From NCBI RefSeq assembly GCF_018613805.1, contig NZ_JAGGPL010000001.1:310001-374000 (forward strand): a stretch of 64,000 bases of DNA, read 5' to 3'. The translations under genes and the position numbers were made by a program. The notes beneath the pieces were generated by a model. It saw only the letters and a program-made list of their open reading frames with translations. It had not been told where the DNA came from and searched no databases. Within the stretch, counting starts at the first letter, position 1. Each line of letters starts with the position of its first letter. Source of the stretch: Arthrobacter sp. ISL-48. Its GTDB lineage: Bacteria; Actinomycetota; Actinomycetes; Actinomycetales; Micrococcaceae. Shown piece by piece: positions 17,687 through 25,857 of this stretch.

Positions 17687-18226
17687 TCAGATCGCTCGCT
17701 TCCTTAGCCGCCGGCGCTCGCGCTCGGAAAGGCCTCCCCAGATGCCGAACCGTTCGTCGTTTGCCAGCGCGTACTCAAGGCATTGTGACCGCACGTTGCA
17801 CGCCCCGCACACCTTCTTGGCATCGCGCGTCGATCCGCCCTTTTCGGGGAAGAAGGCTTCCGGATCTGTTTGTGCGCACAGCGCGTCAGTCTGCCAGCCG
17901 AGTTCGCCCTCGTCGTTAAAGTCCTGCCCGAAAGGCAACCCGATCCACACCGGCTGGGAGGTCCCGGCGTTGCGGGTCTGCAGTTCCATGGGCGGATCCA
18001 GGTCGTCCTCGTCCGGATCATGTCCGCCATCAAGGAGGGCTTCGTGCGCCGCGAGGAAAGCCGTAGCCTGATCCTGGAGGGAGTCCTTGTTGCGGTTGTA
18101 CCGCTCCGCAGCGTCAGGATCCGCGGGATCCACGTACCAGTCGCTGGGCACTCCCCGTGCACGGTATTTTGCTGTTGCCTGTCCGGCAACGACAGCATCT
18201 TCATGGATACGCTCTACGTGCCCCAA
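17687..18226 (-). CDS. WhiB-family Fe-S transcriptional regulator with long N-terminal extension
   Basis: 179 residues. The WhiB domain occupies about 110-179: four cluster-binding cysteines (C117, C140, C143, C149 in the C...CxxCxxxxxC pattern), the GIWGG turn at 161-165 and a basic C-terminal tail ERERRRLRKRA. Residues 1 to about 108 are an acidic, disordered-looking extension absent from small WhiB proteins. The TTG start at 18226 is supported by a strong GGAGGG site 5-6 nt upstream; the internal ATG (codon 80) has no site. It begins an operon with the GT2 gene, suggesting envelope or cell-division control like WhiB2/WhmD, but the exact subtype is not certain. Confidence 0.88.
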   Translation of the reverse strand: MGHVERIHEDAVVAGQATAKYRARGVPSDWYVDPADPDAAERYNRNKDSLQDQATAFLAAHEALLDGGHDPDEDDLDPPMELQTRNAGTSQPVWIGLPFGQDFNDEGELGWQTDALCAQTDPEAFFPEKGGSTRDAKKVCGACNVRSQCLEYALANDERFGIWGGLSERERRRLRKRAI

Positions 18227-18314
18227 TGCGACCCTCCTGATGTTGCAGCCCTTGCCTGAATACTTCGACGCTCGGTTGTGTGCCGGTTCTGCGCAATGGC
18301 CTTCGATGTCTAAT

Positions 18315-18328
18315 TACACGCGTGTAAC
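18315..18328. promoter_or_regulatory. Perfect palindrome TTACACGCGTGTAA in the whiB promoter
   Basis: Fourteen bases, exactly self-complementary, about 90 bp upstream of the whiB TTG. It overlaps a TGTAAT sequence (minus strand, 18313-18318) that could be the -10 box, so a bound dimer would block or position RNA polymerase. The regulator is unknown. Confidence 0.5.
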
Positions 18329-18519
18329 TAGCGGTGAGTCAAGCCGTGGCCGGAATAATAATCAACTTCTCCGGCCAACAGGGGCACGCCACGCCCGAAT
18401 ATTTTTCCGCGGCCCCCGCATTCCGGCCAGCCGAACTCTGGTCGTCGCCGCCGAAACCTACGGATAGCGGGGGAAACTACAGCCCCGGTGACTATAAGGC
18501 AAGCGAAAGGAGAAAAGTC

Positions 18520-18535
18520 TGTGACTAGAATCACA
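18520..18535. promoter_or_regulatory. Perfect Crp/GlxR-type site TGTGACTAGAATCACA
   Basis: It matches TGTGA-N6-TCACA at all ten conserved positions. Crp (mycobacteria) and GlxR (corynebacteria) recognise this consensus. It lies about 92 bp upstream of the TIGR03089 start and about 295 bp upstream of whiB, and just downstream of a TATAAG box, so it could repress that promoter or act at a distance. It also overlaps the start of the tiny reading frame at 18521. Confidence 0.5.
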
Positions 18536-18547
18536 AGGTTTTCGTGA
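18521..18547 (+). CDS. Candidate 8-codon leader peptide
   Basis: GTG followed by seven codons and TGA, encoding MTRITRFS. AAAGGAG lies 8 nt upstream, an ideal ribosome-binding arrangement, and a TATAAG box sits at 18493-18498. The frame is too short for statistical support, and its start overlaps the Crp-type palindrome, so it may be accidental. Confidence 0.22.
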   Translation: MTRITRFS

Positions 18548-18626
18548 AGCCATGGAGTCTCAGGGCGGCCCCCTGTGAGCGATGGATGCCGGTGACCGCC
18601 GGCGGCCACCGTGGCAAGATGTAGCC

Positions 18627-19325
18627 ATGAGCATCCCGGCGATCGAACTGATGACAACCCTGCGCTCCGGCCACTCCACATCGCCCCGCTTAACCTGGTA
18701 CGGGCCCGAGGCTGAGCGGGTGGAGCTCTCTGGCAGGGTGCTGGACAACTGGGTGGCTAAGACCAGCAACCTACTGCAGGACGAACTGGATGCCGAACCA
18801 GGGATGCGGGTGCGCCTTGACTTGCCCGTCCACTGGAAATCGTTGATCTGGGCCCTTGCTGCCTGGCAGGTGGGCATGGAAACAGTTCTCGACGGCGGCG
18901 AGGCGGATTTTCTTGTCACTGATCAGCCCGGCTCCACGGAAGGAGACTACGACGCCGTCATTGCGGTTGCGCTGCCTGCCCTCGCCATGCGGTGGCCTGG
19001 AGATCTGCCGGCCGGCGCGATTGACTATGCCTCCGAAGTGCGCTCCCATGGCGACGTGTTTATGGCCCACGCCGAGCCTGCCGCAACCACCTGTGCCGTG
19101 ACCGGCCGTGATGGCCAGCAGCACCTCCACGAGGAACTGCTGGATGGGTTCGCTGCGTCCCACGAGGAAGGAGTCCGGCTCCTTGTCCCCGCGGCAGACG
19201 GCCTGGAAGCGGCCCTGTCCGACTCACTGGGCGCCTGGCAAAGCGGCGGTTCAGTGGTCCTTGCCCACCCCGACGTCCAACTGACGGACAAACTCCTCGC
19301 CGCTGAACGGATCCATGGCGACTAA
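18627..19325 (+). CDS. TIGR03089 family protein
   Basis: About 232 residues. It matches the actinobacterial TIGR03089 family, which resembles the N-terminal part of AMP-forming acyl-CoA ligases (LTWYGPEAERVELSGRVLDNWVAKTSNLLQDE) but lacks the ATP-binding P-loop and adenylate motifs, so it is unlikely to be an active ligase. The ATG at 18627 was chosen over a longer frame because of a CAAGAT box 6 nt upstream and the typical start MSIPAIEL. It is convergent with the GtrA gene. Confidence 0.8.
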   Translation: MSIPAIELMTTLRSGHSTSPRLTWYGPEAERVELSGRVLDNWVAKTSNLLQDELDAEPGMRVRLDLPVHWKSLIWALAAWQVGMETVLDGGEADFLVTDQPGSTEGDYDAVIAVALPALAMRWPGDLPAGAIDYASEVRSHGDVFMAHAEPAATTCAVTGRDGQQHLHEELLDGFAASHEEGVRLLVPAADGLEAALSDSLGAWQSGGSVVLAHPDVQLTDKLLAAERIHGD

Positions 19326-19350
19326 GCCTTGAACGCTAAGCCTTGAACGC
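19323..19350. repeat. Tandem 14-bp duplication between convergent stop codons
   Basis: TAAGCCTTGAACGC occurs twice head to tail (19323-19336 and 19337-19350). The first copy begins with the TIGR03089 stop codon, and the second abuts the GtrA stop on the other strand. It looks like a replication-slippage duplication that stays outside both proteins. Confidence 0.8.
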
Positions 19351-19931
19351 TACGGGCGACCGGGGCCTTCCGGTGCACCTTCGCGCGCACCTTCAGGCGA
19401 CCGCACGTCCTGGCCCGCTGTTGCGGCTGGGTGATGGTGATGGAGCTCGATGAGCTCGTGGTCGTGGGAGAACTCCGGTTCCTGGTCCAGCTCCTCGTTG
19501 AAAACCCAGAACCGGTAAGCGAAGAACCTGAAAATGGTGCCAAGCACAAGGCCCACCACGCTGCCGGCAACAAACAGCGAAGGCTTGTCGTTGAGGTCCA
19601 GGATGTACTTCGCGAACCAGACGCAGCCTGAAGCGATGAGGAGCCCCACCAGGTTCATCACGGCGAACAGGACCGCCTCGCGAACCACATTGGCCTGCTT
19701 CCGGTGGCGGAAGGTCCAGAACCGATTGGCCACCCACGAGAAAATGCTGGCCACGACGGTGGCCAGGGCCTTGGCCCAGACTTCGCTGCCGTGCATGGGC
19801 CCGGTGAACAGCCAAATGTAAACGGCAGAGTCGATGACAAAAGCCACACCGCCCACGGCTCCGAATTTGGCCACCTCACGCCAAAAAAGTGAGGCAAGCC
19901 CCCGGATACGATCTGCAAGTGCGCTAAACAT
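19350..19931 (-). CDS. GtrA family membrane protein
   Basis: 193 residues with four membrane helices and the GtrA opening KFGAVGGVAFVIDSAVYI, plus NRFWTFRH and FFAYRFWVF motifs. GtrA proteins are thought to flip polyprenyl-phosphate-linked sugars across the membrane. That fits its setting among envelope glycosyltransferase, LCP ligase and mannose genes. The C-terminal 35 residues are acidic, then His-rich (ELHHHHP), and look disordered. The start ATG follows GGAGGGTC closely. The same gene beside purK is remembered from mycobacteria. Confidence 0.87.
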   Translation of the reverse strand: MFSALADRIRGLASLFWREVAKFGAVGGVAFVIDSAVYIWLFTGPMHGSEVWAKALATVVASIFSWVANRFWTFRHRKQANVVREAVLFAVMNLVGLLIASGCVWFAKYILDLNDKPSLFVAGSVVGLVLGTIFRFFAYRFWVFNEELDQEPEFSHDHELIELHHHHPAATAGQDVRSPEGAREGAPEGPGRP

Positions 19932-20125
19932 GACCCTCCATGGCCGTACGAGTTGTGGGCCACACGGCCACAGGCCATTTTAGCCCTGATTTCTGTGGAC
20001 CAGCCCATGGACTCCCTGTACTCCAGCCCCATAAACCGGGAAGTAAGGGGCCGGACTACCGGAAAAACGGCCCGGATGGCGGGCGAAAGCAGGGAACGCG
20101 TGAGCTTTTCGGTAGGCTGGCTCTT

Positions 20126-21322
20126 GTGACTTTTCCAGTAATCGGTGTGGTTGGCGGCGGCCAGCTCGCGCGCATGATGGCCCCCGCCGCCACCGCCCTT
20201 GGCTTTGAACTCCGCGTCCTGGCTGAAGCAGAGGATGTTTCAGCCGTTTCGGCCGTTTCCACCTCTCCAGTAGGCGACTACAAGGATCTCAATACCCTGC
20301 TTGAGTTCGCCGAGGGCCTGGACGTGATGACCTTCGATCACGAACACGTGCCCACCGGCCACCTCCGCGCTCTTCAGGAAGCAGGGGTGAACGTCCAGCC
20401 CGGACCGGATGCCCTGGTCAACGCCCAGGACAAGCTGGTGATGCGCGCCGCCGTCGACAGGCTGGAACTTCCCAACCCGGTTTGGGCTTCAGTTGCCGAT
20501 GTGGAAGCCCTCATCAGCTTTGGCGACGAGACCGGCTGGCCCGTCGTCCTGAAGATGCCCCGCGGCGGCTATGACGGCAAGGGCGTCCGGATCGTCGGAT
20601 CCGCGCAGGATGCCGCCGCCAGTGCAGAATGGTTTGAGGCCATGAGCCCTTTGCTTGCGGAGGCCAAGGTTGAGTTCAGCCGGGAGCTGTCAGCGTTGGT
20701 GGCTCGAACGCCCGACGGTGAAGCCCGCGCCTGGCCTGTCGCGCACACCATCCAGGTTGACGGAGTGTGCGATGAAGTGATCGCACCTGCCTTGGATATC
20801 CCCGTGGAAGTGGCCGCGGCCGCTGAGGAAGCGGCACTACGAATCGCCAATGAACTCGGCGTCACCGGAGTCATGGCCGTGGAACTTTTCGAAACTCCAG
20901 GAAAAGGTGCCGGATTCCTCATCAACGAACTCGCGATGCGCCCGCACAACACGGGCCACTGGACGCAGGACGGCTCGGTGACAAGCCAGTTCGAGCAGCA
21001 CCTCCGGGCCGTCCTCAACCTCCCCCTGGGTGCCACGGATATCCTCGGCCCGGTTGTGGTGATGAAGAACTTCCTGGGCGGGGATAACCAGGACCTGTTT
21101 TCGGCCTATCCCGCCGCATTGGCCAGCGAACCGGCCGCCAAGGTGCACTGCTATGGCAAGTCCGTGCGCCCGGGCCGGAAGATCGGCCACGTCAACCTGG
21201 TGGGAACTTCAACAGCAGACGTCGACTCCCTGCGGGAACGCGCCACCCGGGTAGCGGGCATCATTCGGGACGGCCGGGTGCCGGCCGAAGAATCACCACG
21301 GATTTCAGAGGAGAACGCATGA
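20126..21322 (+). CDS. purK: 5-(carboxyamino)imidazole ribonucleotide synthase
   Basis: About 398 residues, an ATP-grasp enzyme that carboxylates aminoimidazole ribonucleotide with bicarbonate and ATP in purine synthesis. It opens with [14 protein letters not shown] and contains the ATP-grasp segment [16 protein letters not shown] and the late [14 protein letters not shown] motif. The GTG at 20126 is chosen because a TAGGCT box at 20113-20118 lies 7 nt upstream (leaderless) and the protein then begins exactly at the family's first strand. It overlaps purE by 4 bp (ATGA). Confidence 0.94.
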   Translation: MTFPVIGVVGGGQLARMMAPAATALGFELRVLAEAEDVSAVSAVSTSPVGDYKDLNTLLEFAEGLDVMTFDHEHVPTGHLRALQEAGVNVQPGPDALVNAQDKLVMRAAVDRLELPNPVWASVADVEALISFGDETGWPVVLKMPRGGYDGKGVRIVGSAQDAAASAEWFEAMSPLLAEAKVEFSRELSALVARTPDGEARAWPVAHTIQVDGVCDEVIAPALDIPVEVAAAAEEAALRIANELGVTGVMAVELFETPGKGAGFLINELAMRPHNTGHWTQDGSVTSQFEQHLRAVLNLPLGATDILGPVVVMKNFLGGDNQDLFSAYPAALASEPAAKVHCYGKSVRPGRKIGHVNLVGTSTADVDSLRERATRVAGIIRDGRVPAEESPRISEENA

Positions 21323-21903
21323 CCGCCGGACCCACCCCCGCCAGCAGTTCTCCCCCCAGCCCGATAGTGGGACTGGTCATGGGCTCCGATTCAGACTGGC
21401 CTGTGATGGAAGCGGCCGCAGAAGCGCTGGCCGAATTCGGGATTCCTTTCGAAGCCGACGTGGTTTCGGCGCACCGGATGCCCACCGAGATGATCCGTTA
21501 TGGCCAGACGGCGCACCAACGTGGCCTGCGGGTCATCATCGCCGGAGCCGGGGGTGCTGCCCACCTGCCCGGCATGCTCGCCAGCGTCACCCCGCTGCCT
21601 GTCATCGGCGTCCCCGTCCCCTTGAAGACCCTGGACGGCATGGATTCGCTCCTGTCCATTGTCCAGATGCCTGCCGGGGTTCCTGTCGCCACCGTTTCAA
21701 TCGCCGGCGCACGCAACGCCGGTCTCCTCGCGGTGCGCATGCTCGCTTCAGGGACTGACGAGCTGGCGGCCTCCCTTCGCGCGGACCTCCTCGAGTTCGC
21801 CCAGGACCTCAACGACGTCGCAACGCGCAAGGGCGCCAGCCTACGGCAGAAGGTCAGTGAAGTCTTCGCGGACGGCAACGGCGTCTTCCGGGGCAGCCGC
21901 TAA
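21319..21903 (+). CDS. purE: 5-(carboxyamino)imidazole ribonucleotide mutase
   Basis: 194 residues. It converts N5-CAIR, the PurK product, to CAIR. The class I PurE core is plain: [19 protein letters not shown] and [11 protein letters not shown] near the middle. A Pro/Ser-rich tail of about 14 residues precedes the core. Its start overlaps the purK stop in ATGA, so translation is coupled. The LCP gene begins 11 bp after the stop and is probably in the same transcript. Confidence 0.95.
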   Translation: MTAGPTPASSSPPSPIVGLVMGSDSDWPVMEAAAEALAEFGIPFEADVVSAHRMPTEMIRYGQTAHQRGLRVIIAGAGGAAHLPGMLASVTPLPVIGVPVPLKTLDGMDSLLSIVQMPAGVPVATVSIAGARNAGLLAVRMLASGTDELAASLRADLLEFAQDLNDVATRKGASLRQKVSEVFADGNGVFRGSR

Positions 21904-21913
21904 GGCCCGCGAC

Positions 21914-23569
21914 ATGTCCAGAAGCGAACTGCAGAAGGCCAGCCCCGTCAATGCCATGACCGACCCCGTCAGGTATCCTGCGGGCGCCTCCTTCCCTGTC
22001 AGGACGAAGCGCGCCTTCGTCCTGCTGCTCATGACCCTCGTGGTTCCGGGCAGTGCACAGATTGTCGCCGGCGACCGCAAGCTGGGACGAATTGCACTGC
22101 GGGTCACCCTGTGCGCCTGGGCGCTGCTGCTGCTGGCCCTGCTGCTGCTGGTGGTTAACCGGCCGCTGCTCATCAACATCGTTACCAATCCCTTCGCCTC
22201 GCTGCTGATTGTCCTCCTGCTGACCGCCCTGGCCGTCGGCTGGGCAGTCCTGTTCATCAACACCCTGCGGCTCATCCGCCCGGTACTGCTGGCACCGCCG
22301 ATGCGTCCCGCCGTCGGCATTGCACTAATCCTGGCGCTGGTACTGAGCAGCGGATCGCTGGGCTACGCTGCCTACCTGCTGAACGTGGGCCGGAACGCTA
22401 TCGGCAGCATATTCAACGCAACCGGGCCCTCGATCGAGCCCGTTGACGGACGTTACAACTTCCTCATGATGGGCGGCGACGCCGGCGCAGACCGCACCGG
22501 CCGGCGGCCGGACAGCCTCTCGGTGCTCAGCGTGGATGCCAAGAGCGGGCAGACCGCGATCATCGCCGTCCCCCGGAATCTCCAGAACGCCCAGTTCAGC
22601 GAAAACTCCCCCATGCGCAAGATTTATCCCGATGGCTACAACTGCGGCGACGACTGCCTCATCAATGCCATCAACACAGAGGTCACGAACGAACACTCTG
22701 ACCTGTACCCGGGTGTTGCGGACCCGGGGGCGCAGGCCACGCTTGAAGCGGTGTCCGGAACCCTGGGCATCACGGTGCAGGCCTACGTCCTGGTGGACAT
22801 GGACGGTTTCGCCAAGCTCATCGACGCCATGGGCGGCATCAGGATCAAGGCCGGTGGCTGGGTGCCCATCAGCGGACCCACGGTGGATGAGGCCAACGGT
22901 ATCCACGGCATGCCTGAGGGTTGGATTCCCGCCGGCGAACAGAAGCTGGACGGCTTTCACGCCCTCTGGTATGGCCGGTCCCGGGAATTCGTTGACGACT
23001 ATTCCCGCATCCAGCGCCAGCAATGCGTCCAGCAGGCCATGCTGAAGCAGCTCGATCCGGCCACGCTCCTGTCCAAGTTCGAGGACATCGCCAATGCCGG
23101 CACCAAGGTCGTGGAGTCGAATATCTCCGCCACCCAGCTGGGAAGTTTCGTGGACCTGGCCATCAAGGCTAAAGGCCAGGACATCAAGCGGCTCACGATT
23201 GGGCCGCCTGATTTCCCAGCCGCCTTCTCCACTGTCCCTGACTTTGACGTCATCCATGACCGGGTGGACCAACTGCTTGCCTCGGCATCGTCGGCCCAAT
23301 CGGCGGGTGCCCCGGCAGATACTGTCGTGACGCCCTCTGTCTCCGCCGGCCACCTTCAGGCGTCAGGACCGCGGCAGCCTGCTTCCCTTTCGGCAACCGT
23401 CGGAAGCCAGACGCCTGCTCCGCCGTCGTCGTCGGACTTCACCCCGGTGACCACCACGCCGGACGGCGAACCGATCACCGAGGCCATGCTGAACCAGCTC
23501 AAGAGCCAAGGCAACGAACAGGCGATCCGGGACCTCGTGGCCACCAATGGCCAGTGCGCTCCCCTCTAG
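21914..23569 (+). CDS. LCP (LytR-CpsA-Psr) family cell-wall glycopolymer ligase
   Basis: About 551 residues. An unusually long N-terminal membrane part with about four helices (residues 35-160) comes before the extracytoplasmic LCP domain. The domain shows RPDSLSVLSVD and IIAVPRNL, and the DDYSRIQRQQCVQQAM block with its conserved Arg. A Ser/Pro/Thr-rich tail of about 80 residues follows. LCP enzymes attach teichoic-acid-like polymers or arabinogalactan to peptidoglycan. No clear ribosome-binding site marks ATG 21914; in-frame ATG 21956 is possible. It follows purE and precedes manA. Confidence 0.88.
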   Translation: MSRSELQKASPVNAMTDPVRYPAGASFPVRTKRAFVLLLMTLVVPGSAQIVAGDRKLGRIALRVTLCAWALLLLALLLLVVNRPLLINIVTNPFASLLIVLLLTALAVGWAVLFINTLRLIRPVLLAPPMRPAVGIALILALVLSSGSLGYAAYLLNVGRNAIGSIFNATGPSIEPVDGRYNFLMMGGDAGADRTGRRPDSLSVLSVDAKSGQTAIIAVPRNLQNAQFSENSPMRKIYPDGYNCGDDCLINAINTEVTNEHSDLYPGVADPGAQATLEAVSGTLGITVQAYVLVDMDGFAKLIDAMGGIRIKAGGWVPISGPTVDEANGIHGMPEGWIPAGEQKLDGFHALWYGRSREFVDDYSRIQRQQCVQQAMLKQLDPATLLSKFEDIANAGTKVVESNISATQLGSFVDLAIKAKGQDIKRLTIGPPDFPAAFSTVPDFDVIHDRVDQLLASASSAQSAGAPADTVVTPSVSAGHLQASGPRQPASLSATVGSQTPAPPSSSDFTPVTTTPDGEPITEAMLNQLKSQGNEQAIRDLVATNGQCAPL

Positions 23570-23600
23570 GCCCTGAGAGCCCGCCCGTTGGACCAGTAAC

Positions 23601-23624
23601 CTGCAGACCTGCAGACCTGCAGAC
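23601..23624. repeat. Three tandem copies of CTGCAGAC
   Basis: The 8-bp unit is repeated exactly three times between the LCP stop and the manA start. The copy number could vary by slippage and change the distance to the manA ribosome-binding site only slightly, since the array ends before GAAGAA. Confidence 0.85.
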
Positions 23625-23637
23625 CGAAGAAATGGAC

Positions 23638-24894
23638 ATGGCTGTGTACGAGATTGAGAACGTCCTCCGCGATTACGCCTGGGGTTCGACGACGGCGATC
23701 GCCGGGCTCCTTGGCCGGACGGAGTCTGGACGGCCGGAAGCCGAACTCTGGATCGGTGCCCACCCTGACTCCCCCTCCGTCGTCCGCCGGACTGACGGGT
23801 CCGAAATCCCGCTGCACGCCTTGATCGCCGAAGACCCGCAGCATTACCTGGGCGGAGCATCTGTTGCCGAATTTGGGCCCCGGCTCCCGTTCCTGGCCAA
23901 GATCCTGGCGGCAGCGCAGCCCCTGTCGCTGCAGGTTCATCCCAGCATCGGGCAGGCTAGGGCCGGCTTCGCACGGGAAAATGCTGACGGTCTCGCACCG
24001 GACGCCACCAACCGGAACTACCGGGACGATAACCACAAGCCGGAGATGATCTTCGCCCTGACACCGTTCGAGGCCCTGTGCGGGTTCCGTCCTCCGGCCG
24101 AGACCAGGGAGATCCTGCTGCACCTGGCCGCTTGTCTTGATCTGGTGGAATCAGAAGTCCCGCAACTCGTCAAAGACGTGCTCGAAGACCTCGCTGATGC
24201 CGACGAAAGTGCCGGGCTGCGGAAGGCCTTCGAACGGCTCATCGCCGGCGGCCAAGCCGTTTCCGAGGCCACCGCACTGGTAGCGGCCGCTCTGATCTCG
24301 GGTGCCCAGCTGGCCCCGTACCAGGCCGAGCTGTCCACCGTGGTCAGCCTCAACGAGAAATACCCGGGGGATCCGGGTGTCCTTATTTCGCTGCTGCTCA
24401 ACAGGATTTCGTTGTCACCAGGCGAAGCGGTCTACCTGCCTGCGGGCAACGTGCACGCGTACCTGCATGGGCTGGGGGTGGAGGTCATGGCGTCGTCGGA
24501 CAACGTCCTGCGCGGCGGGCTGACGCCGAAGTTCATCGACGTTCCGGAACTCCTGCGGACCATTGAGTTCGAGCCGGTCGGCGTGCCCATGGTGTCCCCG
24601 GAAGTTTCGGGCCTGGGCCAGGAGCTGTACAAGCCGCCCTTCCGTGAGTTCCAGTTGCAGCGGATTGAGCTGGTGCCTGGGGCGGCTCCGGTTCCGTTGG
24701 CGCAGTCAGGGGCCGCCGTCGTGATTGTGGTTCAAGGATCCGTGTACCTGGACTCACCCAAAGGCGACCTGCAGCTGTCCCGGGGCCGCAGCGCCTTCCT
24801 GCCCGCGTCCGAAGCACCAGTCAACGTCCATCCTGTCGCCGGTGCCCCGGATCCGGCCGTGGCTTTTGCCGTGACCACCTCCATGAAGGGCTGA
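23638..24894 (+). CDS. manA: Mannose-6-phosphate isomerase, class I
   Basis: About 418 residues. It interconverts fructose-6-phosphate and mannose-6-phosphate and so feeds GDP-mannose and polyprenyl-phosphomannose, the donor for the PMT protein at 3.5 kb. Zinc-ligand regions are visible: SLQVHPS, DNHKPEM and LPAGNVHAYLHG, with the catalytic-loop arginine block NVLRGGLTPKFID. The start MAVYEIENVLRDYAWGS follows a GAAGAA site; ATG 23632 two codons earlier is also possible. The FemX-like gene begins 3 bp after its stop. Confidence 0.93.
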   Translation: MAVYEIENVLRDYAWGSTTAIAGLLGRTESGRPEAELWIGAHPDSPSVVRRTDGSEIPLHALIAEDPQHYLGGASVAEFGPRLPFLAKILAAAQPLSLQVHPSIGQARAGFARENADGLAPDATNRNYRDDNHKPEMIFALTPFEALCGFRPPAETREILLHLAACLDLVESEVPQLVKDVLEDLADADESAGLRKAFERLIAGGQAVSEATALVAAALISGAQLAPYQAELSTVVSLNEKYPGDPGVLISLLLNRISLSPGEAVYLPAGNVHAYLHGLGVEVMASSDNVLRGGLTPKFIDVPELLRTIEFEPVGVPMVSPEVSGLGQELYKPPFREFQLQRIELVPGAAPVPLAQSGAAVVIVVQGSVYLDSPKGDLQLSRGRSAFLPASEAPVNVHPVAGAPDPAVAFAVTTSMKG

Positions 24895-24897
24895 GCG

Positions 24898-25857
24898 GTG
24901 GAATATTTCCTGCAGACGCAAGCGTGGGCGGACTTCCAGGCGTCGCTTGGCCGCAGGGTCCACCAGGAGTCGGGGCCCGGGTGGAGTTTCCTGGCTGTGG
25001 AGGAAAGGAACCCGGCCGGCAAGGTGCTCTACTCGCCCTACGGCCCGGTGGCCTCCTCCCCCGAAGCGTTCGACGCCGCCCTTGCCGCCCTTGCAGGAGT
25101 GGCACGGTCCTGCGGTGCGGTGTTTATTCGGATCGAACCGGCCTCCGCCGGTTTGTCGATGCCTGGTGTAACGGAGGAGCTCCGGCGCCGTGGCCTGCAG
25201 CCGGCACCCGTCAACCAGCAGCCCGAGCTCAGCTGGGTTGTTGACCTGGACGGGGATTTCAAGGACGTCCTGGCGGCTATGAAGCCGGTGAACCGGAACC
25301 TGTACCGGAACATCCACAAAAAGGGTGTCACCTTCCGCAAGTCGCAGGATCCCGATGACATCCGGATCCTGCTGAACTTCCTGCACATGACCGCCAGGCG
25401 CAACGGGTTCAAGCCCCAAAGCGACGAATACCTGACCAAGGTGGCCGCTTCGCTGATGCCTGCCGGCGCCGCCACGCTCTTTGTCGCCGAACTGCACGGC
25501 GGCCCCATCGCCGCCGCCCTGGCCTACGATTCAGCCGACACGCGCACCTACGCCCATGCAGCCATGGACGATTCCCACCGGAAGCTCAGTGCCGGGATCC
25601 CGCTCCTCGTTACCCTGATGGCCGACGCCAAAGACCGCGGCCTCAAGCATGTCGACCTCTGGGGTGTTGCGCCGGCGGACCAGCCGGACCACAAATGGGC
25701 AGGCTTCACCGCGTTCAAGAAGTCCTTCGGCGGCAGGGAGGTCTCTTATCCCGGGACGTGGGACCTGCCGGTCAAGAAGCTCCGGTATGGGGCGTACCAG
25801 CTCGCCCGCAAGCTGCGGACCAAGCTCCTTCCCCTCCGGTCGCGAACTGGCAGCTAA
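24898..25857 (+). CDS. FemAB/FemX-like peptidoglycan interpeptide-bridge aminoacyltransferase
   Basis: 319 residues with the two-GNAT-lobe FemABX layout: the N-terminal EYFLQTQAWADFQ start typical of the family, GPVASSPE, and the MKPVNRNLYRNIHKKGVTF lipid-contacting region. Such enzymes add residues to the stem-peptide lysine of lipid II using aminoacyl-tRNA, consistent with the interpeptide bridges of Micrococcaceae. The GTG start is 3 bp after manA. The last codons (RTGS) and the TAA stop lie inside the left arm of a 59-bp palindromic repeat, so the original C-terminus was probably different. Confidence 0.86.
   Translation: MEYFLQTQAWADFQASLGRRVHQESGPGWSFLAVEERNPAGKVLYSPYGPVASSPEAFDAALAALAGVARSCGAVFIRIEPASAGLSMPGVTEELRRRGLQPAPVNQQPELSWVVDLDGDFKDVLAAMKPVNRNLYRNIHKKGVTFRKSQDPDDIRILLNFLHMTARRNGFKPQSDEYLTKVAASLMPAGAATLFVAELHGGPIAAALAYDSADTRTYAHAAMDDSHRKLSAGIPLLVTLMADAKDRGLKHVDLWGVAPADQPDHKWAGFTAFKKSFGGREVSYPGTWDLPVKKLRYGAYQLARKLRTKLLPLRSRTGS

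Larger units (their letters stand above)
18227..18626. promoter_or_regulatory. 400-bp divergent intergenic region whiB / TIGR03089
   Basis: The largest non-coding gap in the window. It contains a 14-bp palindrome near the whiB side (18315-18328), a GGCCGG/CCGGCC hairpin around 18350-18378, a TATAAG box at 18493-18498, an ideal Shine-Dalgarno (AAAGGAG, 18506-18512) leading into a tiny reading frame, and a perfect Crp-type palindrome (18520-18535). No known RNA family is recognised in it. Confidence 0.6.

Noticed and set aside
18329..18520. A known riboswitch or structured RNA upstream of TIGR03089
   Set aside because: Several short stems can be drawn, but none matched the consensus of a family I could name.
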